From: Gammaproteobacteria bacterium
Lineage (GTDB): Bacteria; Pseudomonadota; Gammaproteobacteria; Pseudomonadales; Azotimanducaceae
Length of the DNA stretch: 5,974 nt
Reading direction: 5' to 3'
Assembly: GCA_003228415.1 (NCBI GenBank)
Contig: QIDL01000413.1
Coordinates: forward strand, 1-5,974
The notes beneath the pieces were generated by a model. The model was given only the letters and a program-made list of their open reading frames with translations, was not told the origin of the DNA and did not search any database. The position numbers were made by a program, and so were the translations under genes. Shown piece by piece: positions 1 to 5,776 of this stretch (position 1 is its first letter; each line of letters begins with the position of its first letter).

Positions 1-255
1 GTCCCCACTCACTGCCAGCAGACGCTGGCCTATCTCGTCGACATAACTCTGCCACTCGGGATCGTCGTAGAGGCCGTCATTCTCGAGAAAGGCCTGGTAG
101 GTTTTTGCGCCTGGACCTGCCCAGGCAGCATGGGTGAGCAGCAACAGCAGGGCAATACTCAGCGACCGTCCAGCGCGCCAGCACCGTTTTGCCGGGCGAA
201 GCGATCCCGGCTGCGTGAGCCAGGTCAACGTTCGTTTGAATGGACTCGGGGTCAT
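1..255 (-). CDS. Exported protein, probable M48-family metalloprotease, N-terminal part only
   Basis: This is a partial gene: 85 codons are open without a stop from an ATG at 253-255 down to the left edge. The start is supported by AGGTGG eight bases upstream. Residues 1-31 are basic (several Lys and Arg), residues 32-41 form a Leu-rich hydrophobic core, and an AWA motif ends at residue 46, giving a signal peptide with likely signal peptidase I cleavage before GPG. The n-region is unusually long, so a later start is possible, but no downstream Met exists. The mature start contains GLYDDPEWQSYVDEIGQRLL (residues 61-80). That pattern resembles the segment just before the catalytic domain of periplasmic BepA/LoiP-type M48 zinc proteases. 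The HExxH zinc motif would lie outside the window, so catalysis cannot be verified. If correct, the product works in envelope protein quality control. The family call is from recalled similarity; other exported proteins remain possible. Confidence 0.65.
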   Translation of the reverse strand, partial: MTPSPFKRTLTWLTQPGSLRPAKRCWRAGRSLSIALLLLLTHAAWAGPGAKTYQAFLENDGLYDDPEWQSYVDEIGQRLLAVSGD

Positions 256-263
256 GTCGCCAA

Positions 264-269
264 CCACCT
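264..269 (-). promoter_or_regulatory. Ribosome binding site of the exported protease-like gene
   Basis: On the minus strand the bases read AGGTGG, followed by eight bases and then the ATG at 255-253. This is a good Shine-Dalgarno match at normal spacing and it decides the start of the truncated gene. Confidence 0.6.
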
Positions 270-319
270 GAACCGAACGGGGCGAATCTCGCTTAGCCGG
301 TGTTGAAAAAGGACGCCTA

Positions 320-348
320 ATTAGACCTCAGAATACTACTCGGTTCAA
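320..348 (-). promoter_or_regulatory. Predicted sigma70-type promoter for the exported protease-like gene
   Basis: On the minus strand, TTGAAC (348-343) is followed by a 17-bp spacer and TCTAAT (325-320). The -35 matches the consensus at four of six positions and the -10 at five of six. Transcription would start near 313, leaving a leader of roughly 58 nt before the ATG at 255. This would let the gene be expressed independently of the co-oriented rpmE upstream. Confidence 0.5.
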
Positions 349-393
349 AAGTCATGATTCAATGTGTGACCATAGCGAACACCACCTGAACGA

Positions 394-428
394 GCGGTGA
401 ACGGTGTACGGAGAAAGGTAAAAGGTGA
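394..428. repeat. Degenerate 7-bp tandem repeat, five units
   Basis: Reading from 394 the units are GCGGTGA, ACGGTGT, ACGGAGA, AAGGTAA and AAGGTGA, followed by AC. The shared core is (A/G)(A/C)GGTGA with GG invariant at positions 3-4. The array lies between the stop of rpmE and the promoter of the exported protease-like gene. No coding role is apparent: the open frames across it are not convincing genes. Confidence 0.6.
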
Positions 429-452
429 ACAAAAGAGCAGCGGCAGACAGGC

Positions 453-476
453 AAAAACTTGCGGCGCTCACCCGCC
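453..476 (-). terminator. Possible weak intrinsic terminator after rpmE
   Basis: On the minus strand, 19 bases past the rpmE stop, CGCC/GGCG arms (473-476 and 463-466) flank a six-base loop. The stem is followed by GCAAG and then five T (457-453). A TGC/GCA pairing outside the stem could add stability only across an asymmetric bulge. The four-pair core and the gap before the T-run make this a weak candidate. Confidence 0.25.
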
Positions 477-494
477 CCGGGTTGCAGAAAAACT

Positions 495-710
495 CTAGCG
501 GGAAATGCTGCGGTTGCCGAAACGCTTGCGGAAGCGCTCTACCCTGCCACCCGCGTCCAGCGTCTTCTGCTTGCCGGTATAAAAGGGATGGCACGCAGAA
601 CAGACATCCAGGTGGATATCTTCTTCCAGGGTCGAACGGGTTTCGATGACGTTCCCGCAGCTGCAGGTTGCCTTGATGTTTCGATATTCTGGATGAATCT
701 CTGGTTTCAT
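495..710 (-). CDS. rpmE: 50S ribosomal protein L31 (bL31), zinc-binding form
   Basis: The 71-residue product is a component of the large ribosomal subunit, where bL31 bridges the central protuberance to the small-subunit head. It starts MKPEIHPEY and carries the family signatures CSCGNV, LDVCSACHPF, YTGKQ and GGRVERFRKRF, in the right order and at full length. Cys16, Cys18, Cys37 and Cys40 form the zinc site. This identifies the primary (C+) paralogue rather than the zinc-free form made under zinc limitation. The start ATG at 708-710 was chosen because homologues begin at the same MKxxIHP motif; the open frame itself extends further upstream, antisense to the start of priA. The Shine-Dalgarno match is poor. 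In E. coli rpmE and priA also diverge, and E. coli bL31 is known to repress its own mRNA through the leader; no such site was resolved here. Confidence 0.97.
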   Translation of the reverse strand: MKPEIHPEYRNIKATCSCGNVIETRSTLEEDIHLDVCSACHPFYTGKQKTLDAGGRVERFRKRFGNRSISR

Positions 711-738
711 AGCCGACGCCGCCCGGAAAAGGTCGCGA

Positions 739-767
739 ATTTTATGCAGATGGCACAGAGAAGGCAA
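739..767 (-). promoter_or_regulatory. Predicted sigma70-type promoter for rpmE
   Basis: On the minus strand, TTGCCT (767-762) is followed by a 17-bp spacer and TAAAAT (744-739). The -10 matches at five of six positions and the -35 at four of six. Initiation near 732 would give a leader of about 22 nt before the rpmE ATG. It lies within the 87-bp divergent gap to priA, so both genes share one small control region. Confidence 0.55.
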
Positions 768-788
768 TCCCTCGCTGGCATCACTCGC

Positions 789-794
789 TAGAAT
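789..794 (+). promoter_or_regulatory. Possible -10 element for priA, implying a leaderless or very short leader
   Basis: TAGAAT matches the -10 consensus at five of six positions, but no recognisable -35 lies 16-18 bp upstream. A start of transcription near 800-803 would fall at or just before the ATG at 804. No Shine-Dalgarno sequence precedes either candidate start codon, which is why this is worth recording. Confidence 0.25.
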
Positions 795-797
795 GGC

Positions 798-3020
798 GTG
801 AAAATGTCCCCATCCACACCACCACCCTGCCAAGCCCCTGCAGACGCCGGGAGACACGCCAGGAGAATCGTTCGCGTCGCGCTGCCGGTACCGCTGCATC
901 GGCTGTTCGACTATGCCGTGCCCGAATGTCTGCCATTGCCGGTGATCGGCGCCCGGGTGACCGTCCCCTTTGCTGGCCGCCGGCTCGTCGGTATCTGTAT
1001 GGCAATCAATCCGCCGGATGCACACCATAAAGTCAAACATCTGGACACAATTCTCGATGAGGAAAATATTTTCGGGTTCGAGATCTTCGAACTCGGAAAG
1101 TGGCTCGCCGAATACTATCTACACCCCCTGGGTGAAGTGTGGGCGACGCTGCTGCCCGCCGCAGCGAGAAAGCCGCAGCCATTGCGCATCCCTGGTATCG
1201 ACCGCTGGGAAATAACCGGCCCGGCAACCAATCTCGGCCGTTCGCCGCGTCAACGAGCGCTCTACGAGACACTCGAACAAGCCGGCGGCAGCGCAACCAT
1301 GGAGGCTTTGAAAGCCGCCGGGTTCAATCGAACCCACCTCCGCGCCCTTGCCGCCAAGGGTCTGGTCGGTTTGCAGCAACAGGCCGTGGCACCTCCCCGG
1401 CGGCTCATCGAAGCAATGAACCTCAACACTTCCGAAGTACCGGATCTGACTCCCGAGCAGAGTCGCGTTCTGGAGACCCTGGAAGCTCAGCGCGGCTTCG
1501 CTCCGGCGCTGCTGGACGGCATCACCGGCAGCGGTAAAACAGAAGTCTACCTGCGTCATATCGAAACCGTCCGCAGGTCTGGCAGGCAGGTGCTGGTACT
1601 GGTGCCGGAAATCGCCCTCACCCCACAGACCCTGTCCAGATTTCGAGCTCGGTTCGGCGAGGCTGCAGTCATGCACTCCAACATGACCGATCGCGCGCGG
1701 CTCACAGAATGGCTGAGAACCAAACAGGGGCAAAACGGCATTCTGATAGGCACCCGCTCCGCGGTTCTGACCCCTTTCAAAGATCTCGGGCTCATCGTGG
1801 TGGATGAGGAGCACGACGCCTCCTTCAAACAGGCCGATGGGCTACGTTATTCGGCCCGCGACGTTGCCGTGAAGCGAGCCCGGGATCTGGATATTCCGCT
1901 GATCCTCGGCAGCGCGACGCCTTCGTTTGAAAGCCTGCACAACGCACTCCGAGGGCGCTATCGACACCTGCGATTGACCCGGCGCGCCGGAGGGGCCGAG
2001 CTGCCGGTACTACGGCTTGTCGATATTCGTGGTCAAACCCTGACCGGCGGTCTCTGTGAAACTCTCCTGGCGGCAATTGGCAAACACCTCGCTGCTGGCG
2101 GGCAGGCACTCGTGTTCCTGAACCGGCGAGGTTTCGCGCCTTCGCTGATGTGTGGGTTCTGCGGCTGGCAGGCGCGCTGCCGCGGCTGCGAATGGCCAAT
2201 GACCATGCATCGGCAGCCGCCGTCTTTAATCTGCCACCACTGCGGTCGACGCCAGACGCTGACCGAACGCTGTCCCGAATGCGCTCACGATGCTTTGATC
2301 GCGGTAGGTACCGGCACCCAGCGCTGCGAAGCCACCTTGCGCGAGCGATTCCCGGACACCCCCGTCTATCGCATCGATCGAGACACGACCCGCAGTCAAA
2401 AACGTCTGGAGGCTAAGCTCGAGGCCATCGGTCGTGGTGAGCCCGCCATCCTGGTAGGCACTCAGATGCTCGCCAAAGGCCATCACTTTCCCGATGTTTC
2501 GCTGGTCGCGGTCATCAACGCCGATGGCGGTTTCATCAGCCCCGATTTCCGTGCGCCGGAGCGGACGGCGCAACTGATCACTCAGGTCTCGGGCCGGGCC
2601 GGACGTGCTGAACGCAAGGGAGTCGTCTACATACAGACCTATCAACCGGACAATCCGCTACTCACCACACTGACCGAAATCGGCTATGGTGAGTTCGCCC
2701 GTCGCGAGCTCGAATCACGCGCCACCGCCGAGCTGCCGCCCTTTCAGCCCATGGCTCTGGTGCGCGCCGAATCGGTGAACGGTGATGACGCTCGCGGCTG
2801 GCTCAGCGTCATCGCCGCTGCGCTCGGCGACACGGTGGAAGTTTTCGGTCCGGCACCAGCCATCATGCCGCGGGTTGCCGATCGAATTCGCTATCAACTG
2901 ATGGTGACTGCCACCTCCCGCGGTCGCCTGCATCAGGCCTTGAAGCCGCTGGGCATGCTGAAAGACGCACCACGGAACCTTCGCTGGTCACTGGACATCG
3001 ATCCCTACGACACCTACTGA
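798..3020 (+). CDS. priA: Primosomal protein N', replication-restart DNA helicase PriA
   Basis: PriA is a 3'-to-5' superfamily 2 helicase that recognises stalled or recombined forks and starts PriB/DnaT/DnaC-type reloading of DnaB. The 740 residues are close to the E. coli length (about 730). The 3'-DNA-binding domain begins at VALPVPLHRLFDYAVPE (from residue 27), followed by a winged-helix region (about 145-195). Lobe 1 has Walker A GITGSGKT (241-248) and DEEH (336-339). Lobe 2 carries a two-zinc insertion with Cys452, 455, 461, 464, 479, 482, 492 and 495, then GTQMLAKGH (554-562) and the arginine-finger motif QVSGRAGR (596-603). All key residues are present. The GTG at 798 is the first in-frame start after a stop; ATG at 804 is equally plausible. 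Either gives about 20 extra residues before the conserved start, and neither has a good ribosome binding site. Confidence 0.97.
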   Translation: MKMSPSTPPPCQAPADAGRHARRIVRVALPVPLHRLFDYAVPECLPLPVIGARVTVPFAGRRLVGICMAINPPDAHHKVKHLDTILDEENIFGFEIFELGKWLAEYYLHPLGEVWATLLPAAARKPQPLRIPGIDRWEITGPATNLGRSPRQRALYETLEQAGGSATMEALKAAGFNRTHLRALAAKGLVGLQQQAVAPPRRLIEAMNLNTSEVPDLTPEQSRVLETLEAQRGFAPALLDGITGSGKTEVYLRHIETVRRSGRQVLVLVPEIALTPQTLSRFRARFGEAAVMHSNMTDRARLTEWLRTKQGQNGILIGTRSAVLTPFKDLGLIVVDEEHDASFKQADGLRYSARDVAVKRARDLDIPLILGSATPSFESLHNALRGRYRHLRLTRRAGGAELPVLRLVDIRGQTLTGGLCETLLAAIGKHLAAGGQALVFLNRRGFAPSLMCGFCGWQARCRGCEWPMTMHRQPPSLICHHCGRRQTLTERCPECAHDALIAVGTGTQRCEATLRERFPDTPVYRIDRDTTRSQKRLEAKLEAIGRGEPAILVGTQMLAKGHHFPDVSLVAVINADGGFISPDFRAPERTAQLITQVSGRAGRAERKGVVYIQTYQPDNPLLTTLTEIGYGEFARRELESRATAELPPFQPMALVRAESVNGDDARGWLSVIAAALGDTVEVFGPAPAIMPRVADRIRYQLMVTATSRGRLHQALKPLGMLKDAPRNLRWSLDIDPYDTY

Positions 3021-3044
3021 GACACCTACTGAGACACCTACTGA
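3009..3044 (+). repeat. Perfect 12-bp tandem repeat, three copies, spanning the priA stop codon
   Basis: The unit GACACCTACTGA occurs at 3009-3020, 3021-3032 and 3033-3044 without a mismatch. The first copy encodes the last residues of PriA (Asp-Thr-Tyr-stop). Because 12 is a multiple of three, each further copy repeats the same in-frame stop. The structure fits slipped-strand duplication. Confidence 0.95.
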
Positions 3045-3114
3045 GAAGAGTCGCCATCTGCCCATGGAAGTGCTGCCGGAAGTCTATGAGCGTGCGATGC
3101 CTCGGACACTGGCC

Positions 3115-3120
3115 TATCAT
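3115..3120 (+). promoter_or_regulatory. Possible -10 element directly upstream of the SPOR gene
   Basis: TATCAT matches the -10 consensus at five of six positions and ends eight bases before the ATG at 3129, so transcription could start at or next to the start codon. No matching -35 is visible 17 bp upstream, and no Shine-Dalgarno sequence precedes the ATG. The gene may instead be read from priA. Confidence 0.25.
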
Positions 3121-3128
3121 TCGCCGCC

Positions 3129-3695
3129 ATGACCAGAGACTACGCTAGACACCGCAAATCTCCGAAGAAGCCTGCCGGGAAGAGACCCCGTCGACGTACA
3201 CCAGCCAGAAAACCGGAGAAACGCAGCGCCTTCAACGCACCCAGTTTTTCCGCAGGAGTCATTTTCGGTGCTGGCTTGATCCTGCTGGCAAGCTATGCGC
3301 CCGGCGTTTTCCAAGAATCCATCAACGCTGTGCGAATCGAGCTGGAGCCCCCGGCCGAAGAGATCGTTTTCGAGTTCCAGGAGATGCTCGAACAGGACAC
3401 GGTGGTCACCGATCCCAGTGATTATCCGGCCGAATTTCTCGACAGCGACCCCTCCGCACCCCCTCGTGAATATCTGGTCCAGGCGGCTTCGCTTCGGGCC
3501 AGCGAAGCCGCCGCGGCATTGCGTGAGCAATTGATGGCCCAGGGGTTGCCTGCCAATTACGAGAAAGTCGTCATCAGTTCCGGTACCTGGTATCGGGTCA
3601 CGGTTGGCCCCTTTCCGACCGAGGTCGAAGCCAATCGAGCTTTGACGCGCCTTCGCGAGCAAAAACTCACGCCCCGACTGATCAAGTTGGGTTGA
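3129..3695 (+). CDS. ftsN: FtsN-like SPOR-domain cell division protein
   Basis: The 188-residue product has the layout of a bitopic inner-membrane protein. Residues 1-33 form a very basic cytoplasmic tail rich in Lys, Arg and Pro, and residues 41-57 are a single hydrophobic segment (AGVIFGAGLILLASY). An acidic, Pro-containing periplasmic linker follows (about 61-112), and a C-terminal SPOR domain (113-187) begins EYLVQAASLR and includes GTWYRVTVGPF. SPOR domains bind septal glycan strands lacking stem peptides, and FtsN activates septal wall synthesis. The gene lies between priA and hslV, the position of the SPOR gene annotated as ftsN in Pseudomonas; E. coli ftsN also precedes hslV. It is much shorter than E. 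coli FtsN (319 residues), mostly through a shorter linker. The ATG at 3129 gives a sensible tail, but its ribosome binding site is not evident. SPOR membership is firm; FtsN function is inferred from position and topology. Confidence 0.85.
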   Translation: MTRDYARHRKSPKKPAGKRPRRRTPARKPEKRSAFNAPSFSAGVIFGAGLILLASYAPGVFQESINAVRIELEPPAEEIVFEFQEMLEQDTVVTDPSDYPAEFLDSDPSAPPREYLVQAASLRASEAAAALREQLMAQGLPANYEKVVISSGTWYRVTVGPFPTEVEANRALTRLREQKLTPRLIKLG

Positions 3696-3714
3696 TCGAT
3701 CTGTGTTGATCGAT
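3691..3714 (+). repeat. Direct repeat of 10 bp at the SPOR gene stop codon
   Basis: GTTGATCGAT occurs at 3691-3700 and again at 3705-3714, a period of 14 bp with CTGT between the copies. The first copy contains the TGA stop of the SPOR gene (3693-3695). Each copy includes the palindrome ATCGAT. Confidence 0.85.
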
Positions 3715-3778
3715 TCATCCTGACCGAGTTGAGCCAACCACACCCGCCACAGCCCGGATGGTCTCGGCAATCCCGATA

Positions 3779-3806
3779 TTGAAAAGCCCAGGTCCCGCCC
3801 CCACTA
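3779..3806 (+). promoter_or_regulatory. Predicted heat-shock (sigma32-type) promoter of hslVU
   Basis: TTGAAA (3779-3784) is followed by 14 bp and CCCCACTA (3799-3806). The known sigma32 (RpoH) consensus is CTTGAAA, about 12-15 bp, then CCCCATNT. The -35 hexamer is perfect and the -10 core matches at five of six positions. Transcription would start near 3813 and give a leader of about 28 nt that includes the hslV ribosome binding site. The sigma70 alternative with a 17-bp spacer gives only a three-of-six -10 (CACTAT), so the heat-shock reading fits better. In E. coli hslVU is a well-established RpoH-dependent operon. Confidence 0.7.
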
Positions 3807-3827
3807 TCCCTACTACTCTATTTCCGC

Positions 3828-3831
3828 AGGA
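3828..3831 (+). promoter_or_regulatory. Ribosome binding site of hslV
   Basis: AGGA lies nine bases before GTG at 3841. It favours that GTG as the start, because the propeptide it encodes matches those of other HslV proteins. Confidence 0.55.
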
Positions 3832-3840
3832 CCCAGAGCA

Positions 3841-4383
3841 GTGCTTGAACAGTTCCACGGCACGACCATCGTTTGCGCTCGCACAGCTACCCAGGTCGCT
3901 CTGGGTGGGGACGGCCAGGTTTCTCTGGGCCAGACCATCATGAAGGGCAATGCCAGGAAGGTACGCCGCCTGTATAATGACACAATACTGGCCGGTTTCG
4001 CCGGCGGGACCGCAGACGCTTTTACCCTTTTCGAGAGATTCGAAGGCACTCTGGAGAAGTTCCACGGCAATCTGACTCGCGCTGCGGTGGAACTGGCCAA
4101 GGACTGGCGCACCGACAGGGCGCTCAGGCGACTGGAGGCCATGCTGCTGGTTGCGGACACCAGCGCGTCTCTGCTGATCAGTGGTACCGGCGACGTCATC
4201 GAGCCGGAAACCGGTGTGATCGCCATCGGCTCCGGAGGCCCGTTCGCACAGGCCGCTGCAAGAGCGCTGTCAGAAAATACAGATCTCGATGCCAGAGACA
4301 CGGTCGAAAAGGCCTTGGCAATTGCCGCAGACATCTGCGTATATACCAACCATCAACGCACCATCGAGGTACTCGACCTTTAG
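3841..4383 (+). CDS. hslV: ATP-dependent protease HslUV, peptidase subunit HslV
   Basis: HslV (ClpQ) is the proteasome-like threonine peptidase that forms a double hexamer capped by HslU in the cytoplasm. The 180-residue product starts with a seven-residue propeptide MLEQFHG; removing it exposes Thr8 as mature Thr1 in TTIV. The other catalytic-site residues are present: Asp24 (mature 17, in GGDGQ) and Lys40 (mature 33, in KGNARKVRR). Family landmarks follow in order: AGFAGGTADAFTLFERFE, AAVELAKDWRTD, IAIGSGGPFAQAAARAL and DICVYTNHQRTIE. The start is GTG, supported by AGGA and by the conserved propeptide; propeptides of the form MEQFHG-TTI are familiar from betaproteobacteria and others, whereas E. 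coli HslV has only Met before TTIV. hslU follows after 8 bp, and a sigma32-type promoter lies just upstream, so the pair should be induced by heat shock. Confidence 0.97.
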   Translation: MLEQFHGTTIVCARTATQVALGGDGQVSLGQTIMKGNARKVRRLYNDTILAGFAGGTADAFTLFERFEGTLEKFHGNLTRAAVELAKDWRTDRALRRLEAMLLVADTSASLLISGTGDVIEPETGVIAIGSGGPFAQAAARALSENTDLDARDTVEKALAIAADICVYTNHQRTIEVLDL

Positions 4384-4391
4384 TCACCGCC

Positions 4392-5738
4392 ATGTCCATC
4401 ATGACCCCCAGAGAAATAGTTCACGAACTCGACCGTCACATCATCGGCCAGGACGATGCCAAGCGCTCGGTCGCCATCGCCCTGCGCAACCGCTGGCGAC
4501 GCATGCAACTATCCGAAGAAATGCGCGATGAGATCACACCGAAGAACATCCTGATGATAGGTCCAACAGGCGTAGGCAAAACCGAAATCGCCAGGCGCCT
4601 GGCGAAACTGGCCAACGCTCCATTCATCAAGGTCGAAGCCACCAAATTCACCGAGGTCGGTTACGTCGGTCGCGACGTGGAATCCATCGTGCGCGATCTC
4701 GTCGATGTCGCCGTGAATATGTTGCGCGAAACTCAGATCGCCCATGTGCAGCATCGTGCAGATGACGTGGCTGAAGACCGCATACTCGATGCACTGCTAC
4801 CCGAACCACACGGAGTCGGCTTCTCGACGGAGACATCGGCGGTGGAGACCGACGGCGCAGATTCATCCACGCGTCAACTGTTCCGTAAAAAGCTCCGCGA
4901 AGGCGAGCTTGATGACAAAGAGATCGAAATCGAAATCGACACCACCCCCATCGGGGTGGAGATCATGGCCCCGCCCGGCATGGAAGAAATGACCAGCCAG
5001 CTGCAGAACATGTTCAGCAATCTGGGTTCCGGGAAAAAACGCAGCGTTCGACTCAAAGTGAGCGATGCCTTGAAGAAGATACGCAAAGAGGAAGCAGCGA
5101 AGCTCATCAACGAAGAAGAACTCAAGACCAAGGCCATCGAATCTGTGGAACAGACCGGCATCGTTTTCCTGGACGAGTTGGACAAGGTTGCGAAACGCAG
5201 CGAAGGCGTCGGTGCAGACGTCTCCAGAGAAGGTGTGCAGCGAGACCTGCTGCCGCTGATCGAGGGCTGTACGGTTTCCACCAAGTACGGGATGCTGAAA
5301 ACCGACCACATCCTGTTCATCGCCTCGGGTGCCTTCCATATGTCCAAGCCCTCCGACCTCATCCCCGAGTTACAGGGCCGGCTGCCGATTCGCGTGGAAT
5401 TGAACGCGCTGACTCCGGAAGAATTCAAACGCATCCTCACGGAACCGAACGCATCACTGACCGAGCAATACCAGGCGTTACTGGCGACCGAAGGACTCAA
5501 GCTCGAATTTTCAGACGACGGCCTCGCACGCATTGCCGAACTCGCCTGGGAGGTGAATGAAGGCACCGAAAACATCGGCGCGCGGCGCCTGCACACCGTC
5601 ATGGAACGCCTGCTCGAAGAAGTTTCCTACCAGGCCACCGATCAGGACGGCCAGCTGGTTCAGGTGGATGCGGCCTATGTGGAGTCTCACCTGTCTGCGC
5701 TGGTCAAGGATCAGGATCTGTCGCGCTATATTTTGTAA
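4392..5738 (+). CDS. hslU: ATP-dependent protease HslUV, ATPase subunit HslU
   Basis: HslU (ClpY) is the AAA+ unfoldase that feeds substrates into HslV. The 448 residues match the family length (443 in E. coli). The N-terminus MSIMTPREIVHELDRHIIGQ aligns with E. coli MSEMTPRE, which fixes the start at 4392. Visible motifs are Walker A GPTGVGKT (57-64), the pore loop GYVG (90-93), Walker B FLDELDK (259-265), the arginine-finger region ELQGRLPIRVEL with Arg330, and sensor 2 NIGARRL (394-400). The insertion (I) domain, about 110-240, holds the conserved AFRKKLREG-like segment (RQLFRKKLREG), DDKEIEIEI and APPGMEEMTSQLQ. The C-terminal tail DLSRYIL is the segment that docks between HslV subunits and activates them. 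No clear Shine-Dalgarno precedes the ATG; with an 8-bp gap to hslV, translational coupling is likely. Nothing is missing or truncated. Confidence 0.98.
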   Translation: MSIMTPREIVHELDRHIIGQDDAKRSVAIALRNRWRRMQLSEEMRDEITPKNILMIGPTGVGKTEIARRLAKLANAPFIKVEATKFTEVGYVGRDVESIVRDLVDVAVNMLRETQIAHVQHRADDVAEDRILDALLPEPHGVGFSTETSAVETDGADSSTRQLFRKKLREGELDDKEIEIEIDTTPIGVEIMAPPGMEEMTSQLQNMFSNLGSGKKRSVRLKVSDALKKIRKEEAAKLINEEELKTKAIESVEQTGIVFLDELDKVAKRSEGVGADVSREGVQRDLLPLIEGCTVSTKYGMLKTDHILFIASGAFHMSKPSDLIPELQGRLPIRVELNALTPEEFKRILTEPNASLTEQYQALLATEGLKLEFSDDGLARIAELAWEVNEGTENIGARRLHTVMERLLEEVSYQATDQDGQLVQVDAAYVESHLSALVKDQDLSRYIL

Positions 5739-5749
5739 CCCGGAGCTTT

Positions 5750-5776
5750 AACCCGAGGAACCCGAGGAACCCGAGG
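5750..5776 (+). repeat. Perfect 9-bp tandem repeat, three copies, downstream of hslU
   Basis: AACCCGAGG occurs at 5750-5758, 5759-5767 and 5768-5776 without a mismatch, beginning 11 bp after the hslU stop. A related TAACCCGG lies at the stop codon itself. The last copy runs into GGC-TTCG-GCC, a three-pair stem with a stable UUCG-type loop, but no T-run follows. Confidence 0.9.

Noticed and set aside
263..391. ACCACCTGAAC present at 263-273 and 381-391
   Set aside because: The first copy is explained by the minus-strand ribosome binding site; a two-copy 11-bp match 118 bp apart gives no further support for a function.
352..594. Minus-strand 80-codon frame over the rpmE tail and downstream gap
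   Set aside because: It overlaps rpmE in another frame and the heptamer array, and its peptide resembles no family I know.
711..1040. Upstream extension of the L31 frame to 1040
   Set aside because: The extra 110 codons are antisense to priA; L31 homologues begin at the MKPEIHP motif at 710.
1119..1814. Minus-strand 231-codon frame inside priA
   Set aside because: It is antisense to the helicase core and explained by GC-rich codon use in priA.
3758..3943. Small plus-strand frame covering the hslV promoter and start
   Set aside because: It overlaps the promoter and hslV in another frame and has no convincing ribosome binding site or family.
4874..5602. Minus-strand 242-codon frame inside hslU
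   Set aside because: Its Ser-rich composition is typical of an antisense shadow; hslU is fully conserved on the other strand.
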